Positions 1 to 9,327 of a DNA stretch of 38,013 nt are shown in pieces (the stretch's first letter is position 1; the number at the start of each line of letters is the position of its first letter). The translations under genes and the position numbers were made by a program. This DNA is from an uncultured Saprospiraceae bacterium (GTDB lineage: Bacteria; Bacteroidota; Bacteroidia; Chitinophagales; Saprospiraceae), in the NCBI GenBank assembly GCA_937973945.1, contig CALJIY010000208.1, forward strand, positions 1-38,013, in the 5' to 3' direction. The notes under the pieces were generated by a model. That model saw only the letters and a program-made list of their open reading frames with translations. It was not told the origin of the DNA and searched no databases.

Positions 1-1
1 A

Positions 2-559
2 AAAGCACAAATGAATCCTCATTTTTTATTCAATACCTTGAATAATATTTACGCCCTTGCAAGAACGCAGTCGCCTGATACACCAGAGATGATTTTAAAA
101 TTATCAAACCTATTGGACTATACCATCTACGAGTGTAACGAGACTACTGTACCTATTATAAAGGAATGGGAACTAATTGAAAATTATGTGGACTTACAAG
201 CGGTGAGAAATAGTAATCAATTAATGATTGCTATCCATCAAGAGATAGATAATGAGCAAACGCCAATTGCACCATTAATCTTAATTTCTATTGTAGAAAA
301 TGCATTCAAACATTCTACACAGCGGGGACAACAATTAGCGAATATCAAAATTTCTTTAGAGGTAATTAATCAAAAATTGACTTTTAAAGTTGTTAATACT
401 AAGTCCGTATCAGAAGTCAAAAAAAATAAGCCTAAGAAAAAAGGAATCGGCGTTCGAAATGTAAAGAAGCAACTAGCTTTGTTATACCCAAACAAACATA
501 CTTATCAAGTAGAAGAATTGGAGAATTCCTATACCGTTATTTTAAAGATTGATCTATAA
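2..559 (+). CDS. Sensor histidine kinase, LytS/YehU-type (C-terminal part; 5' end outside window)
   Basis: KAQ-MNPHFLFNTLNNIY H-box motif; the frame is open upstream to the window edge (K-A-Q codons at 2-10), so the listed Met is probably internal. Confidence 0.85.
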   Translation, partial: KAQMNPHFLFNTLNNIYALARTQSPDTPEMILKLSNLLDYTIYECNETTVPIIKEWELIENYVDLQAVRNSNQLMIAIHQEIDNEQTPIAPLILISIVENAFKHSTQRGQQLANIKISLEVINQKLTFKVVNTKSVSEVKKNKPKKKGIGVRNVKKQLALLYPNKHTYQVEELENSYTVILKIDL

Positions 560-641
560 AAAAAACAATGACATGTTGTCAAGTTTTAAACGAAATCGGT
601 CTCTACTCTCTATTCTCTGCTCTCTGTTCTAAAAAAAAACG

Positions 642-1346
642 ATGAACCAAAAAATAAAATGTTTAATAGTAGACGATGAGCCCTTAGCCATAATGGTTCT
701 AAAAGACTTCTTAGAAAAAGTGCCTCAATTAGAATTGATTACCACTTGTGCAGATGCGCTACAAGCTTTTCAGGTATTAAACCAAGAAGCAATTGATTTA
801 GTTTTTCTAGACATAGAAATGCCTGGCCTCAATGGAATTGATTTTATCAAATCTTTGGCGAATCCACCAGCAATTATCTTAACGACTGCTTACAGAGAAT
901 ATGCCATGGAAAGTTATGAAATAGAAGTGGTTGATTATTTATTAAAACCGATTGCCTTTAGCCGTTTCTTTAAAGCGATTAATAAGTATTTAAAATCAGT
1001 CAATAATCTTGCTTTGGAGCAAACTGTTGAGCAAAAAACTTCCCAAGGTTCTATTTATGTATACTCCAATAAGAAAAATATAAAAGTTTATTTGGACGAT
1101 ATTTTATACCTTGAAAGTTTAAAAGATTATATCCGAATCCACACGAGTGAACAGCAAATAGTTTCTAAGGATACCATTAGTCGTTATGAAGAACTATTAC
1201 CTGATTCCTTTTTAAGAGTGCATCGATCTTTCATTATTAATACGGAAAAAATTAGTGCTTTTACACAGCACGATATTGAGATTGGTACAAAAGAAATTCC
1301 TATTGGGAGTAGTTATAAAAAGCGGGTGATGCAGTTATTGAAATAG
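642..1346 (+). CDS. LytTR-family response regulator
   Basis: CLIVDDEPLA receiver start, DIEMPG phosphorylation site, C-terminal LytTR-like SLKDYIRIHT...FLRVHRSFIIN. Confidence 0.92.
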   Translation: MNQKIKCLIVDDEPLAIMVLKDFLEKVPQLELITTCADALQAFQVLNQEAIDLVFLDIEMPGLNGIDFIKSLANPPAIILTTAYREYAMESYEIEVVDYLLKPIAFSRFFKAINKYLKSVNNLALEQTVEQKTSQGSIYVYSNKKNIKVYLDDILYLESLKDYIRIHTSEQQIVSKDTISRYEELLPDSFLRVHRSFIINTEKISAFTQHDIEIGTKEIPIGSSYKKRVMQLLK

Positions 1347-1369
1347 AAACTATCACGTTCTAAAACAAA

Positions 1370-1404
1370 AAAGGCAGGCTGCCTTTTATAGCAGTCCTGC
1401 CTTT
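1370..1404. terminator. Hairpin between convergent genes
   Basis: AAAGGCAGG (1370-1378) / CCTGCCTTT (1396-1404), preceded by an A-run. Confidence 0.6.
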
Positions 1405-1433
1405 GTGAATTCCACGATTTACTAGGAGGAGGA

Positions 1434-2615
1434 TCATTCTTCATAGCCATTCGTTATAGTGTGAGTCCCTTCATTGGTATAACTAGGCATACTACCTGTT
1501 TGAAAACCAATCGTTCTTTGTGGTATAGTCGGACTTGTCAACCCGGCAAACCGCTCCGCTCTTTTGCGAACCAAGTTACTAGTCTTCGTCTGAATACCAC
1601 TCCATAAGAGTGCAAGGGTAGAAGGAATAGATTCTACTTCCTCGTAGGCTACTTCAATACCACTACCTCTTCGGAATACCTCCACCGTAATAATACAGAA
1701 GTACGCTAAAACAATCGTAAAGCCAACCACGCCAGAAAACAAAGAACCCCAAAAACTAGCCACTTTTAATTGAGAAGCTGCTTTTTTAGATTGAACGGTC
1801 GTTGCTGCTGCAATTTTAGCATCCAAGCGATTTTGTTCTTTCTCTACCATATTGACACGGCTCTTTTTCCAAGCATCTACTTTGCCACTTTGTATCTCGT
1901 TCATCTTGGCTAGCTTACTAGCTTTGAGTGTAGCCAAAGCTGCCGCTTGTTCATGATACTTTCTAGCATGACTGTTGGCCCAGCTTAGCCCTTTTTTACT
2001 TTTTTGTTCGTACTCTTTAGCTTTTAAGTTTGCCTCTTCTATCTGCGTATCATATTGTGCATTTAAGCCTGCCACATTTCGGTCAAAGCCATCTTGTAGT
2101 AATTCCAAGTCTTGATTGTACTGTACATCTACTCGATCCATCCGCATTTTATAATCCTCTTTGATCGCAGAGTGATCTATTTCGATCGTTGCTAAGGTAG
2201 CCTTTGAGGTAAAAGCATGTCGGATACCATTCGTTGATAAATAAAAAGACAATACACACATGCCAATCGTAATACAACTAACAATGCCAAATAATACTTT
2301 GTACCACACATTTTCTAACTTCTTCCAAATGATGGCTCTCGTTAGTACCTGTAAAAACTTCCTGCCTCCTAATTCCAAAATAGAAACCATCAGTACAACT
2401 GCTAATACGGAAAGCGTAATAGAAATCACTTTCGACGTACCAGATAGTTCACTTTGCATAATGAACCATACGGTGACTGCCTCTGTAATAGCAGAGATGA
2501 CTTGTGCAATTTTACCTGTTATATCCAAACTAGGAACAATAGGTCGGAATAAGTCATAGAAATCCCGGTTGGTTGCAGATGACTCTATCTGCTTCAATTT
2601 TACATTTTTTTCCAT
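1434..2615 (-). CDS. Multi-pass membrane protein with long central coiled-coil-like segment, unknown function
   Basis: 393 aa ORF; several hydrophobic segments in the N-terminal third, Lys/Glu/Gln-rich middle, then another TM segment. Confidence 0.7.
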   Translation of the reverse strand: MEKNVKLKQIESSATNRDFYDLFRPIVPSLDITGKIAQVISAITEAVTVWFIMQSELSGTSKVISITLSVLAVVLMVSILELGGRKFLQVLTRAIIWKKLENVWYKVLFGIVSCITIGMCVLSFYLSTNGIRHAFTSKATLATIEIDHSAIKEDYKMRMDRVDVQYNQDLELLQDGFDRNVAGLNAQYDTQIEEANLKAKEYEQKSKKGLSWANSHARKYHEQAAALATLKASKLAKMNEIQSGKVDAWKKSRVNMVEKEQNRLDAKIAAATTVQSKKAASQLKVASFWGSLFSGVVGFTIVLAYFCIITVEVFRRGSGIEVAYEEVESIPSTLALLWSGIQTKTSNLVRKRAERFAGLTSPTIPQRTIGFQTGSMPSYTNEGTHTITNGYEE

Positions 2616-2711
2616 TATTATAGTTTAATTAAAAAGAAGTATATGATCGTGTTTGTAACAACTCATACACTGTGTGTTGCTATTTAGACGAAATAAGTAA
2701 CAAAAGTAACA

Positions 2712-2742
2712 TTTGTAATTTAAGTTATTTTTGTTATCTTTG
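2712..2742 (+). promoter_or_regulatory. Bacteroidota-type promoter, TTTG-N19-TATCTTTG
   Basis: TTTG at 2712-2715, TATCTTTG at 2735-2742, 19-nt spacing matches the Bacteroides -33/-7 consensus (TTTG/TAnnTTTG). Confidence 0.7.
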
Positions 2743-2839
2743 TTTTGTGAAGAAAAATACTTAAAATGCAAGTAAGGGATTGGGTATATTATTTATTTCC
2801 AACTCCCTAACTATTTATCTAAACAAATAAACGATCCAG

Positions 2840-3043
2840 ATGGGAGACGATTTAAAAGTATTACGAGTAATGACGGTATGTCATCAGTTGGCTAAAGTGA
2901 ATGCTGCTAAAAAAGGAATAAAGCTCCAAATTTATATGGAACGCCTAATAGAAGCAGACGAGCAAGGGCTAATTGATTGGGAGAAATTTAAGTCGCTGAC
3001 TACAGAAGAAGGTGATAAGGAACAAGAGGCTAAATCAAAGTAA
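2840..3043 (+). CDS. Small protein, possibly ribbon-helix-helix/antitoxin-like
   Basis: 67 aa; NAAKKGIKLQIYMERLIEADEQG resembles RHH helix patterns; good promoter upstream. Confidence 0.5.
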   Translation: MGDDLKVLRVMTVCHQLAKVNAAKKGIKLQIYMERLIEADEQGLIDWEKFKSLTTEEGDKEQEAKSK

Positions 3044-3140
3044 CATGTGCTGTATTTATTTTGTTATAAATGCCTTCAGAGGGTATCTACCTAAAGAAAA
3101 GGTCAAAACATCACCAAAATGAATAAATAAGTTTCATTTT

Positions 3141-3174
3141 TTTGCTAAGTATTAGATATATATGCTTACATTTG
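3141..3174 (+). promoter_or_regulatory. Candidate promoter of the S24-like regulator, overlapping an inverted repeat
   Basis: TTTG (3141-3144) and TACATTTG (3167-3174), 22-nt spacing (slightly long); AAAAGGTCAAA (3097-3107) / TTTGACC-CC-TTTT (3171-3184) inverted repeat overlaps the -7. Confidence 0.4.
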
Positions 3175-3204
3175 ACCCCTTTTGATAGTAATAATTAGCA
3201 ATAC

Positions 3205-4038
3205 ATGAATAATATAGTTACACAACGCTTTGTAAAGTGCATTAAACAGTTAAAAGAGGATGGAACCATCCGTTCCATGCGTCAATTTGCCTTAGAGGTA
3301 AGTTATTTACCTCAAAGTTTAAGCGAAATATTGAAAGAGCGAAGAGATGTAACTATAGAATTGCTTAGAAAGTCAGTGGAAAGATATAAGATGAACCCTG
3401 TCTACATTTATACAGGAGAGGGACCTTTATTCATGACAGAAGAAGGGCATAAGAACTTCAGGGTGTTGACAGTCGTAACAAGTGCTTCGGATGATGAGCA
3501 AATTGTACATGTACCTGCACCTGCGCATTCCGGCTATGCTAGCCAATTAAATAATCCTGTTTTTATTCAGGACTTACCTTCATTTTCGCTGCCAGATTAT
3601 AAATATAAAGTAGGTACACATCGATCTTTTGATGTAGCTGGTGATGGGATGGAACCGACTTTATTTGAAGGAGATAAAGTGGTCTGTAGTTTTTTAGAAC
3701 CTACCCTTTGGGAGACCGCCATTAAAGATAATTTTGTTTACGTGATCGTCACACAAGCAGATGTATTGATCAAGCGAGTATTCAACCACCTTAAAGAAGA
3801 TAAACAATTAGAAATTTACGCGGACAATACCTTCTATTCTGCCTATCGGGTTGGCTTGGGAGATATTAGAGAGATTTGGTATGTGCGTGCGAAGATCAGC
3901 CCATTCTTGCCATCCCCACAAAATATTTCTAGTTTGATAAAAGAAGAAATGTTGACCATGAAAAAAGTCATGGGCGAGCAATCTAGAATGATACAGGAAA
4001 TGCAAACGATGATGAGTTCTATGAATGATCGTATGTAG
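3205..4038 (+). CDS. S24/LexA/CI-like regulator with N-terminal HTH; catalytic Ser apparently replaced by Gly
   Basis: FDVAGDGMEPTLFEGDKVV in place of GDSMEP; downstream VLIKRVF lysine motif retained; N-terminal helix-turn-helix-like region. Confidence 0.75.
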   Translation: MNNIVTQRFVKCIKQLKEDGTIRSMRQFALEVSYLPQSLSEILKERRDVTIELLRKSVERYKMNPVYIYTGEGPLFMTEEGHKNFRVLTVVTSASDDEQIVHVPAPAHSGYASQLNNPVFIQDLPSFSLPDYKYKVGTHRSFDVAGDGMEPTLFEGDKVVCSFLEPTLWETAIKDNFVYVIVTQADVLIKRVFNHLKEDKQLEIYADNTFYSAYRVGLGDIREIWYVRAKISPFLPSPQNISSLIKEEMLTMKKVMGEQSRMIQEMQTMMSSMNDRM

Positions 4039-4060
4039 GGGAGGGGAGGTTTGGAGTCTA

Positions 4061-4318
4061 GTCTAGATGTTGACAAGTTAGAACACGGAGGCACTGGGAC
4101 ACGGAGTTTTATGCTAGATGTTGACGATAATGAACACGGAGTCACGGAGCACATGAAGTCTTTTCTATATGTTGACAATAATGAACACAGAGGCACGGAG
4201 GACACAGGGTTTTATAGCGTATTCTCTGTGTGCTCTGTGACTGCCTGCCTACAGTATAGCAGTTTCAATAAGTTATAGTTCTCTATCTTAAACTCCGTGC
4301 CCCTGTGTCTCCGTGTTC
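4061..4318. repeat. Octamer-family repeat: three 51-bp units with ATGTTGAC core, then inverted octamers
   Basis: ATGTTGAC at 4067, 4118 and 4169 (51-bp spacing), each followed by GAACACGGAG-like words; CTCCGTGC CCCTGTGT CTCCGTGT at 4293-4316. Confidence 0.85.
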
Positions 4319-4347
4319 AAAAAAACACTCCTTTAACTCCGCGCCGC

Positions 4348-5976
4348 TTATCCTTTACTCTTCACCCCCAAAGCCTCAAAATCTCCATTCTTCAAACTCT
4401 CCAATGCCCTCAAGACAGTAGGATCAGTAGCATTAAAAATATGGTAGTAGGTATTGTTATTCCACACTTGTGCCCCAATCCATGCTTTTAAGTTATTGAG
4501 CATATTAGGCGGAACAGTTGGCTGCAATGCGACGGCATAATTATTCGCTTGAATCTGTTGTTGCGCATAGTATAAAAATGCTTTTTCTATACTTTTATTA
4601 ATTTCCTGATTGTTATAAAAAGCATTCCCATCTGGAAAAGATTGTAACAATTGCTGTCGACTATTATGAGAAAAATTGACAGCAAAGGGGAATAAAAGGC
4701 CTAAGTTATTCAATTGATTGTAATAGTTATCCGTAGTGCTTGGCACATAAATATCTGGGGTAATACCACCAACATCTGTTATCAAAGAGCGCTTATTTCT
4801 AGTGGTATACTTTCTTTCTTGAGGTACCGGCAATTGTCGAGTATATCCATTTTTAGGTAGTTTGTCAAGATAAGGAACTAGCCAATCTTGAGTAGCCGTA
4901 TAAGAACCTTGAACATTACGACCTGCTGGTGTATAGTATTTACCTATGGTAATACGCATCGCAGAACCATCTCCCAATAAATAAGATTGTTGTATTAATC
5001 CTTTGCCGTAAGAAGATTGGCCAATGACCAAGGCCCGATCCCAATCTTGCATAGCAGCCGTAAAAATCTCACTAGCAGAGGCGGTGCTTTGATTGACGAG
5101 TATCACGACTTTGCCAGACTCAAATCCACCATCTTTTTCTGTGTAATGCTCCTCTCTTTCGGTATTATGACTATGGGTAAATATGACTAATTTTTTCTTT
5201 TCTAAGAATTCATCTGCCAAACCTACTGATGCATCCACTACGCCTCCAAGGTTATTTCGTAAATCCAATATCAAGGATCGCATCCCCTCCTTTTTTAAAG
5301 CAGTAAGTGCTTCTTGAAACTCAGGTACCGTTAAAAAATTAAATCTCCCCACTTTTATAAAACCTACTTCATCTGTCAGCATGTGTGCAGCATCTACACT
5401 ATGTAATGGAACAGGCGCACGTTGTATCGTAATGTCTTGAATTGCGCCATTTCGTTCGTAGGTAATTTTTACGAAAGTGCTATCAGGCCCTTTGATTCGA
5501 TTAGCAATGGTATCCATTCTTAAATTGAGCGTAGACTGATCGTCTACTTTTATGATTAAATCACCTCTCTTTAAGCCAGCTAAATCCGCAGGTCCATCAA
5601 TCGTTATATCCGTAATCATTGCCTTATTATCAAGCGGGTAGAGCATAATACCAACGCCTTCTTCTGAGATACCATTATCGGCTTGTTGTTGTTTATCTAA
5701 CTCTTCTTTTGACTGATATCTAGAAAATGGATCCAGCTTCTCTAACATACTTCGAATAGCAATTTCTGCCAAGTAATCATTATGAGTAGAATCTACATAG
5801 TGGTTTTGTAAATAGAACATCGCCCAGTCTAATTTCTTAGCAGCATCTCCGCCATAATAGGTAGGTTCTGTAGAATTGTTCGTACTGGTTTCTTGTTTAG
5901 TTTCTTGAGCAGATAAGCAAGATTGAAAAAAGAAGCATAAAAGGAATACCACTAATGGTGGATAAGAGTTGATCAT
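4348..5976 (-). CDS. S41-family C-terminal processing peptidase with PDZ domain
   Basis: PDZ-like GPADLAGLKRGDLIIKVDDQ; S41 motif NQSTASASEIFTAAMQD; GKGLIQQ. Confidence 0.92.
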   Translation of the reverse strand: MINSYPPLVVFLLCFFFQSCLSAQETKQETSTNNSTEPTYYGGDAAKKLDWAMFYLQNHYVDSTHNDYLAEIAIRSMLEKLDPFSRYQSKEELDKQQQADNGISEEGVGIMLYPLDNKAMITDITIDGPADLAGLKRGDLIIKVDDQSTLNLRMDTIANRIKGPDSTFVKITYERNGAIQDITIQRAPVPLHSVDAAHMLTDEVGFIKVGRFNFLTVPEFQEALTALKKEGMRSLILDLRNNLGGVVDASVGLADEFLEKKKLVIFTHSHNTEREEHYTEKDGGFESGKVVILVNQSTASASEIFTAAMQDWDRALVIGQSSYGKGLIQQSYLLGDGSAMRITIGKYYTPAGRNVQGSYTATQDWLVPYLDKLPKNGYTRQLPVPQERKYTTRNKRSLITDVGGITPDIYVPSTTDNYYNQLNNLGLLFPFAVNFSHNSRQQLLQSFPDGNAFYNNQEINKSIEKAFLYYAQQQIQANNYAVALQPTVPPNMLNNLKAWIGAQVWNNNTYYHIFNATDPTVLRALESLKNGDFEALGVKSKG

Positions 5977-6287
5977 ATGATTATAATTGATTGAATCTGT
6001 TATAGATGTTTTATTAGAATATTTGCCCTTACTCAGGTATTTGGTATTTGTTAATACGTAGGTTGATTAGAATAAAAAAGTGGGACTGAAGTAATATCTA
6101 AGTAGACGAAAATGGGTTCCACTAAGTAACGAGAAAATAATAGAATAGGTATGTGAATGGACTATTGGTGAAACTATGCGCTATTATTATTTAGAATTTA
6201 AGGTGTTTCTAGTATGGCATTTAATCTAAAAAGGTACTAACTTTGCGATCGAAATTTTTAAAAACATACTTTTCAAAATTATTTTGT

Positions 6288-6473
6288 ATGATCATTATTG
6301 ATGTAAAAGAGAAAGAATCTATCGATAAAGCGCTTAGAAGATATAAGAGAAAATCGCAGCAAATAGGAGTAATCAAAGAATTACGTAAGAGAAAACACTT
6401 CACAAAACCTTCGGTAGAACGTAGAGCAGAAATTTTAAAAGCTGCTTATAAGATAAAGAAATTTGGCGTATAA
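6288..6473 (+). CDS. rpsU: 30S ribosomal protein S21
   Basis: MIIIDVKEKESIDKALRRYKRKSQQIGVIKELRKRKHFTKPSVERR; start placed at internal Met 6288; TAACTTTG -7-like element at 6238-6245. Confidence 0.93.
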   Translation: MIIIDVKEKESIDKALRRYKRKSQQIGVIKELRKRKHFTKPSVERRAEILKAAYKIKKFGV

Positions 6474-6532
6474 TTCGCTGTATCAACGTTTAATAGATGA
6501 AAAAAACTGTTAGATGTTGTACTTCTTTTAAG

Positions 6533-6572
6533 AAAAAGCCTTAACAGATGTTTTCATCTGCTAAGGCTTTTT
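6533..6572 (+). terminator. Intrinsic terminator downstream of rpsU
   Basis: AAAAAGCCTTAACAGATG-TTTT-CATCTGCTAAGGCTTTTT, T-rich tail. Confidence 0.9.
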
Positions 6573-6742
6573 GTTTTTGGGATAGCATAACTTGTTTAGT
6601 TTTCAGTTAATTTTAATACCTTGATCCCTATAATACCTTGTTATCAGCTCGTTTTTTTGCTAAATTAGAGCTTATTCTAAAAGAGCCTTCGTATAGAAGG
6701 TTTGGTCGTAAAGCCGCCAAGCCCACTATAAAACCTATAAAT

Positions 6743-8212
6743 ATGAGAAAAATACTATTTTTAGCTACCTGCTTAGCTTTTGCAGTTACTACCTTATCTG
6801 CACAATGTCCAACCTCCAATAGAGATGGCATCCATGTGGTTCAATATGGCCAAACCTTATATCGGATTTCCAAGATGTATAATGTCAGTATAGAGAATTT
6901 AAGAGCATGGAACGGGATGCAGTTTAATGAACTATTGCAAGTTTGTCAAAACATTCGAGTGAATGCACCGATTGCGGCCAACACGTATCAAGCTCCTGCA
7001 CAGGAGGTTTTTGTAACACGTAGTGCGCCCGCCGTTCAAACTACTACTTCTACCTCTTATAACAGTTATCAAAAACAAACAGGTGGACGGCATGTGATTA
7101 AACAAGGAGAAACCATTGCAGGTATAGCCAGACTGTATGGATATACAGAGGCGCGTTTTAGAGAATTTAATGTTTTAAACCCAGGTCAAGAAAGAACGCC
7201 TGGTTCTGTTTTGTTGACTTCTGATTGTGCTTGTGATCGAACGTCTTATGCAGAAGATGCCAATGGTTTATTTTCTGGACAATGGAATGAGCAATTGCGT
7301 TCGCCAAATGATTATACGCCTAATCCTAATGCGAGACCTGCTCCAGCCAGTAATTATACCAACCCATTTTACACGCCCCCTTCAAGCAATAGGCCGCCGA
7401 CCTATAATCAAGGAAATCAAGGAAATCAAGGAAATCAAGGGAATCAAATAAATCAAGGCACCACCTCATGGGGAAGAGTAGCTAATCAAAGAAACAACAC
7501 GACTACAAATAACCGTCCAGCAAACAACTGGAATAATACATCGAACAATAATAATTGGAATAGGACTCCAGCCACCAATAACGGAGGAACGAACCAAATA
7601 AATAATACAGGTTTTAATAATCGACCAGCTACAACAGCGACCACCAATCGACCTAATCCGAATGCTTATAGAAATGAGTTGGGTAAGACGTCGTATTTAA
7701 GTCAAGAAGAGCAAACAATGATTAACGAAATCAATTTGGTGCGTTCTAATCCTGCTGGATATGTAAAATATGTAGAGCAATACATTAAGGATATTCGTAG
7801 TGGAAAAGCATTTGGTAGCTCCACTAATGTAGCTTATGAGTTAATAGATGAGCTTAAGCGAACGCCACCATTATCTATTTTACAACCCGTTGAATGTCTC
7901 TACAAAGCGGCACAGCAACATGGTCAAGAGGCCGTAAGAAAGGGAAGTTCTGACCATAAAGGTTTAGATGGATCTTGGCCTTGGGATCGAGCAAAGCGCG
8001 CTTGCCCTCAAATGACAGATGGTAATGAAAATCTAGTTGGTGGCCCAGCTGATGTAAGAGAAGCGGTGATGCTTTTACTAGTAGATGATGGTATCAGCAA
8101 TAGAGGTCATCGAAAAACTTTGCTAAACAAAGAATGGAAATATGTAGCTTGCTATAAGACGGGGATGGTTGGGCGTATGCCTAATAGTTGGGTGCAGATG
8201 TTCGGGTATTAG
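6743..8212 (+). CDS. Secreted protein with LysM repeats and C-terminal CAP/SCP domain
   Basis: Signal-peptide-like start MRKILFLATCLAFAVTTLSAQ; two LysM-like segments; Asn/Gln/Pro-rich linker; CAP-like INLVRSNPAGY, AAQQHGQE, GHRKTLLN. Confidence 0.85.
   Translation: MRKILFLATCLAFAVTTLSAQCPTSNRDGIHVVQYGQTLYRISKMYNVSIENLRAWNGMQFNELLQVCQNIRVNAPIAANTYQAPAQEVFVTRSAPAVQTTTSTSYNSYQKQTGGRHVIKQGETIAGIARLYGYTEARFREFNVLNPGQERTPGSVLLTSDCACDRTSYAEDANGLFSGQWNEQLRSPNDYTPNPNARPAPASNYTNPFYTPPSSNRPPTYNQGNQGNQGNQGNQINQGTTSWGRVANQRNNTTTNNRPANNWNNTSNNNNWNRTPATNNGGTNQINNTGFNNRPATTATTNRPNPNAYRNELGKTSYLSQEEQTMINEINLVRSNPAGYVKYVEQYIKDIRSGKAFGSSTNVAYELIDELKRTPPLSILQPVECLYKAAQQHGQEAVRKGSSDHKGLDGSWPWDRAKRACPQMTDGNENLVGGPADVREAVMLLLVDDGISNRGHRKTLLNKEWKYVACYKTGMVGRMPNSWVQMFGY
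7406..7459 (+). repeat. 9-nt in-frame coding minisatellite (Asn-Gln-Gly repeats)
   Basis: AATCAAGGA repeated, encoding NQGNQGNQGNQGNQINQG. Confidence 0.9.
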
Positions 8213-8239
8213 GAGATATAGAGATTAACAGCTGTTTTA

Positions 8240-8368
8240 GATGTTGACGATACTGAACACGGAGTCACAGAGGCACGGAGAATACTTTTTCTCCGTGCCT
8301 TTGTGATTCTATGGTCAATTTTGTCAACATCAAGCATAAAACCCTGTGTCCCAGTGCCTCTGTGTTCC
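8240..8368. repeat. Octamer-family nested inverted repeat between convergent genes
   Basis: GATGTTGAC (8240-8248) / GTCAACATC (8323-8331); inner AGGCACGGAG (8271-8280) / CTCCGTGCCT (8291-8300); CCCTGTGT CCCAGTGC CTCTGTGT at 8342-8365. Confidence 0.88.
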
Positions 8369-8392
8369 ATTACTCACTTTCGCCAGAAAGCC

Positions 8393-9154
8393 TCAAAAGT
8401 CAGTAAACAAGCCCTCAGGAATCTCACTCCCCACCTCAATCTCCGTCAACTTATTTTTCCCTCGATCTCCCGATAATAGAATAGCGCCGTGCGGACGATA
8501 ATCTTTCCAAGGAATTTGAAATCTAGGAATAGAATCTGTGTAGCTAGGATAATAATCCCATTGATTAATCAAGTTTGTTTGTTGATCTACGTAAACCAAA
8601 TATTTATTATCTGGTGTTTTGCCTACATTTTTATAAGTCAATTGTAAGACCTCGGATGGTTCTCCTGCTTGACTATTGTCTGTCCCCATATACTTTAGGG
8701 TGACTCCAGTATCCTTTAATTTAAAAGGCAATACCAACCAATACGCATCATTAATCCATACGGATTTTCCTTTTTCCATTAAGGAAGGATGTTCGGGATG
8801 GCCTTTAGTAAATAAAGTATCGTTGCGCATCGCCTTTCCTTCCATGCTGTGAATATTCAAGAGAATGGCTAAGTCTTCTTTTAAATAATCAACTCGAACA
8901 TCCCCTGTCAGTTTGTCCCATGCTAATTTTCTAGAACCAAAGAAATTCCATTTAATTAAACGAGTATCCTCCCAATTCTGTCGCCCTCCAACCGCTTCGA
9001 CTACTTGATCGGCAAGTGTAATTGCTTTCGCATCAGAGTTAGCACTATCGAAACCTGCTGCAGGTGGATTGCCAACTATTCTTGTTTTGGTGATGGATTG
9101 CTTGCAAGCGAATAATAGTAGTGCAAAACCAATAGCAAATAATATATTTTTCAT
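8393..9154 (-). CDS. Predicted lipoprotein, unknown function
   Basis: MKNILFAIGFALLLFACKQ lipobox; start moved to internal Met. Confidence 0.65.
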   Translation of the reverse strand: MKNILFAIGFALLLFACKQSITKTRIVGNPPAAGFDSANSDAKAITLADQVVEAVGGRQNWEDTRLIKWNFFGSRKLAWDKLTGDVRVDYLKEDLAILLNIHSMEGKAMRNDTLFTKGHPEHPSLMEKGKSVWINDAYWLVLPFKLKDTGVTLKYMGTDNSQAGEPSEVLQLTYKNVGKTPDNKYLVYVDQQTNLINQWDYYPSYTDSIPRFQIPWKDYRPHGAILLSGDRGKNKLTEIEVGSEIPEGLFTDF

Positions 9155-9327
9155 AAGGGGAAAGTATTTGAAGAAAGGAATAAAAAAGGGCACTCCGATA
9201 GACAAAAGTTGCAGTTGACTAATTCCGTATTAAATTGTTTAGCAAGGAAGCACTATGCCCTATCAAGAGTACCCAGGTTTTGGAATGTCATGTTGTGTAA
9301 CATGTTGTTCAAGGGAGGAATGTTTTT

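Noticed and set aside
2260-2559. ORFs antisense to the 393-aa membrane protein
   Set aside because: Overlap a longer, compositionally convincing CDS; typical of shadow ORFs.
4061-4225. Possible CRISPR-like direct repeats
   Set aside because: Only three units, whole 51-bp unit is repeated with drift, no unique spacers, no cas genes.
4051-4278. 75-aa ORF with 17-aa repeats
   Set aside because: Explained by 51-bp repeat units whose length is divisible by 3; no independent coding evidence.
6638-6742. N-terminal extension of the LysM-CAP ORF
   Set aside because: Signal peptide starts cleanly at Met 6743; upstream segment looks non-coding.
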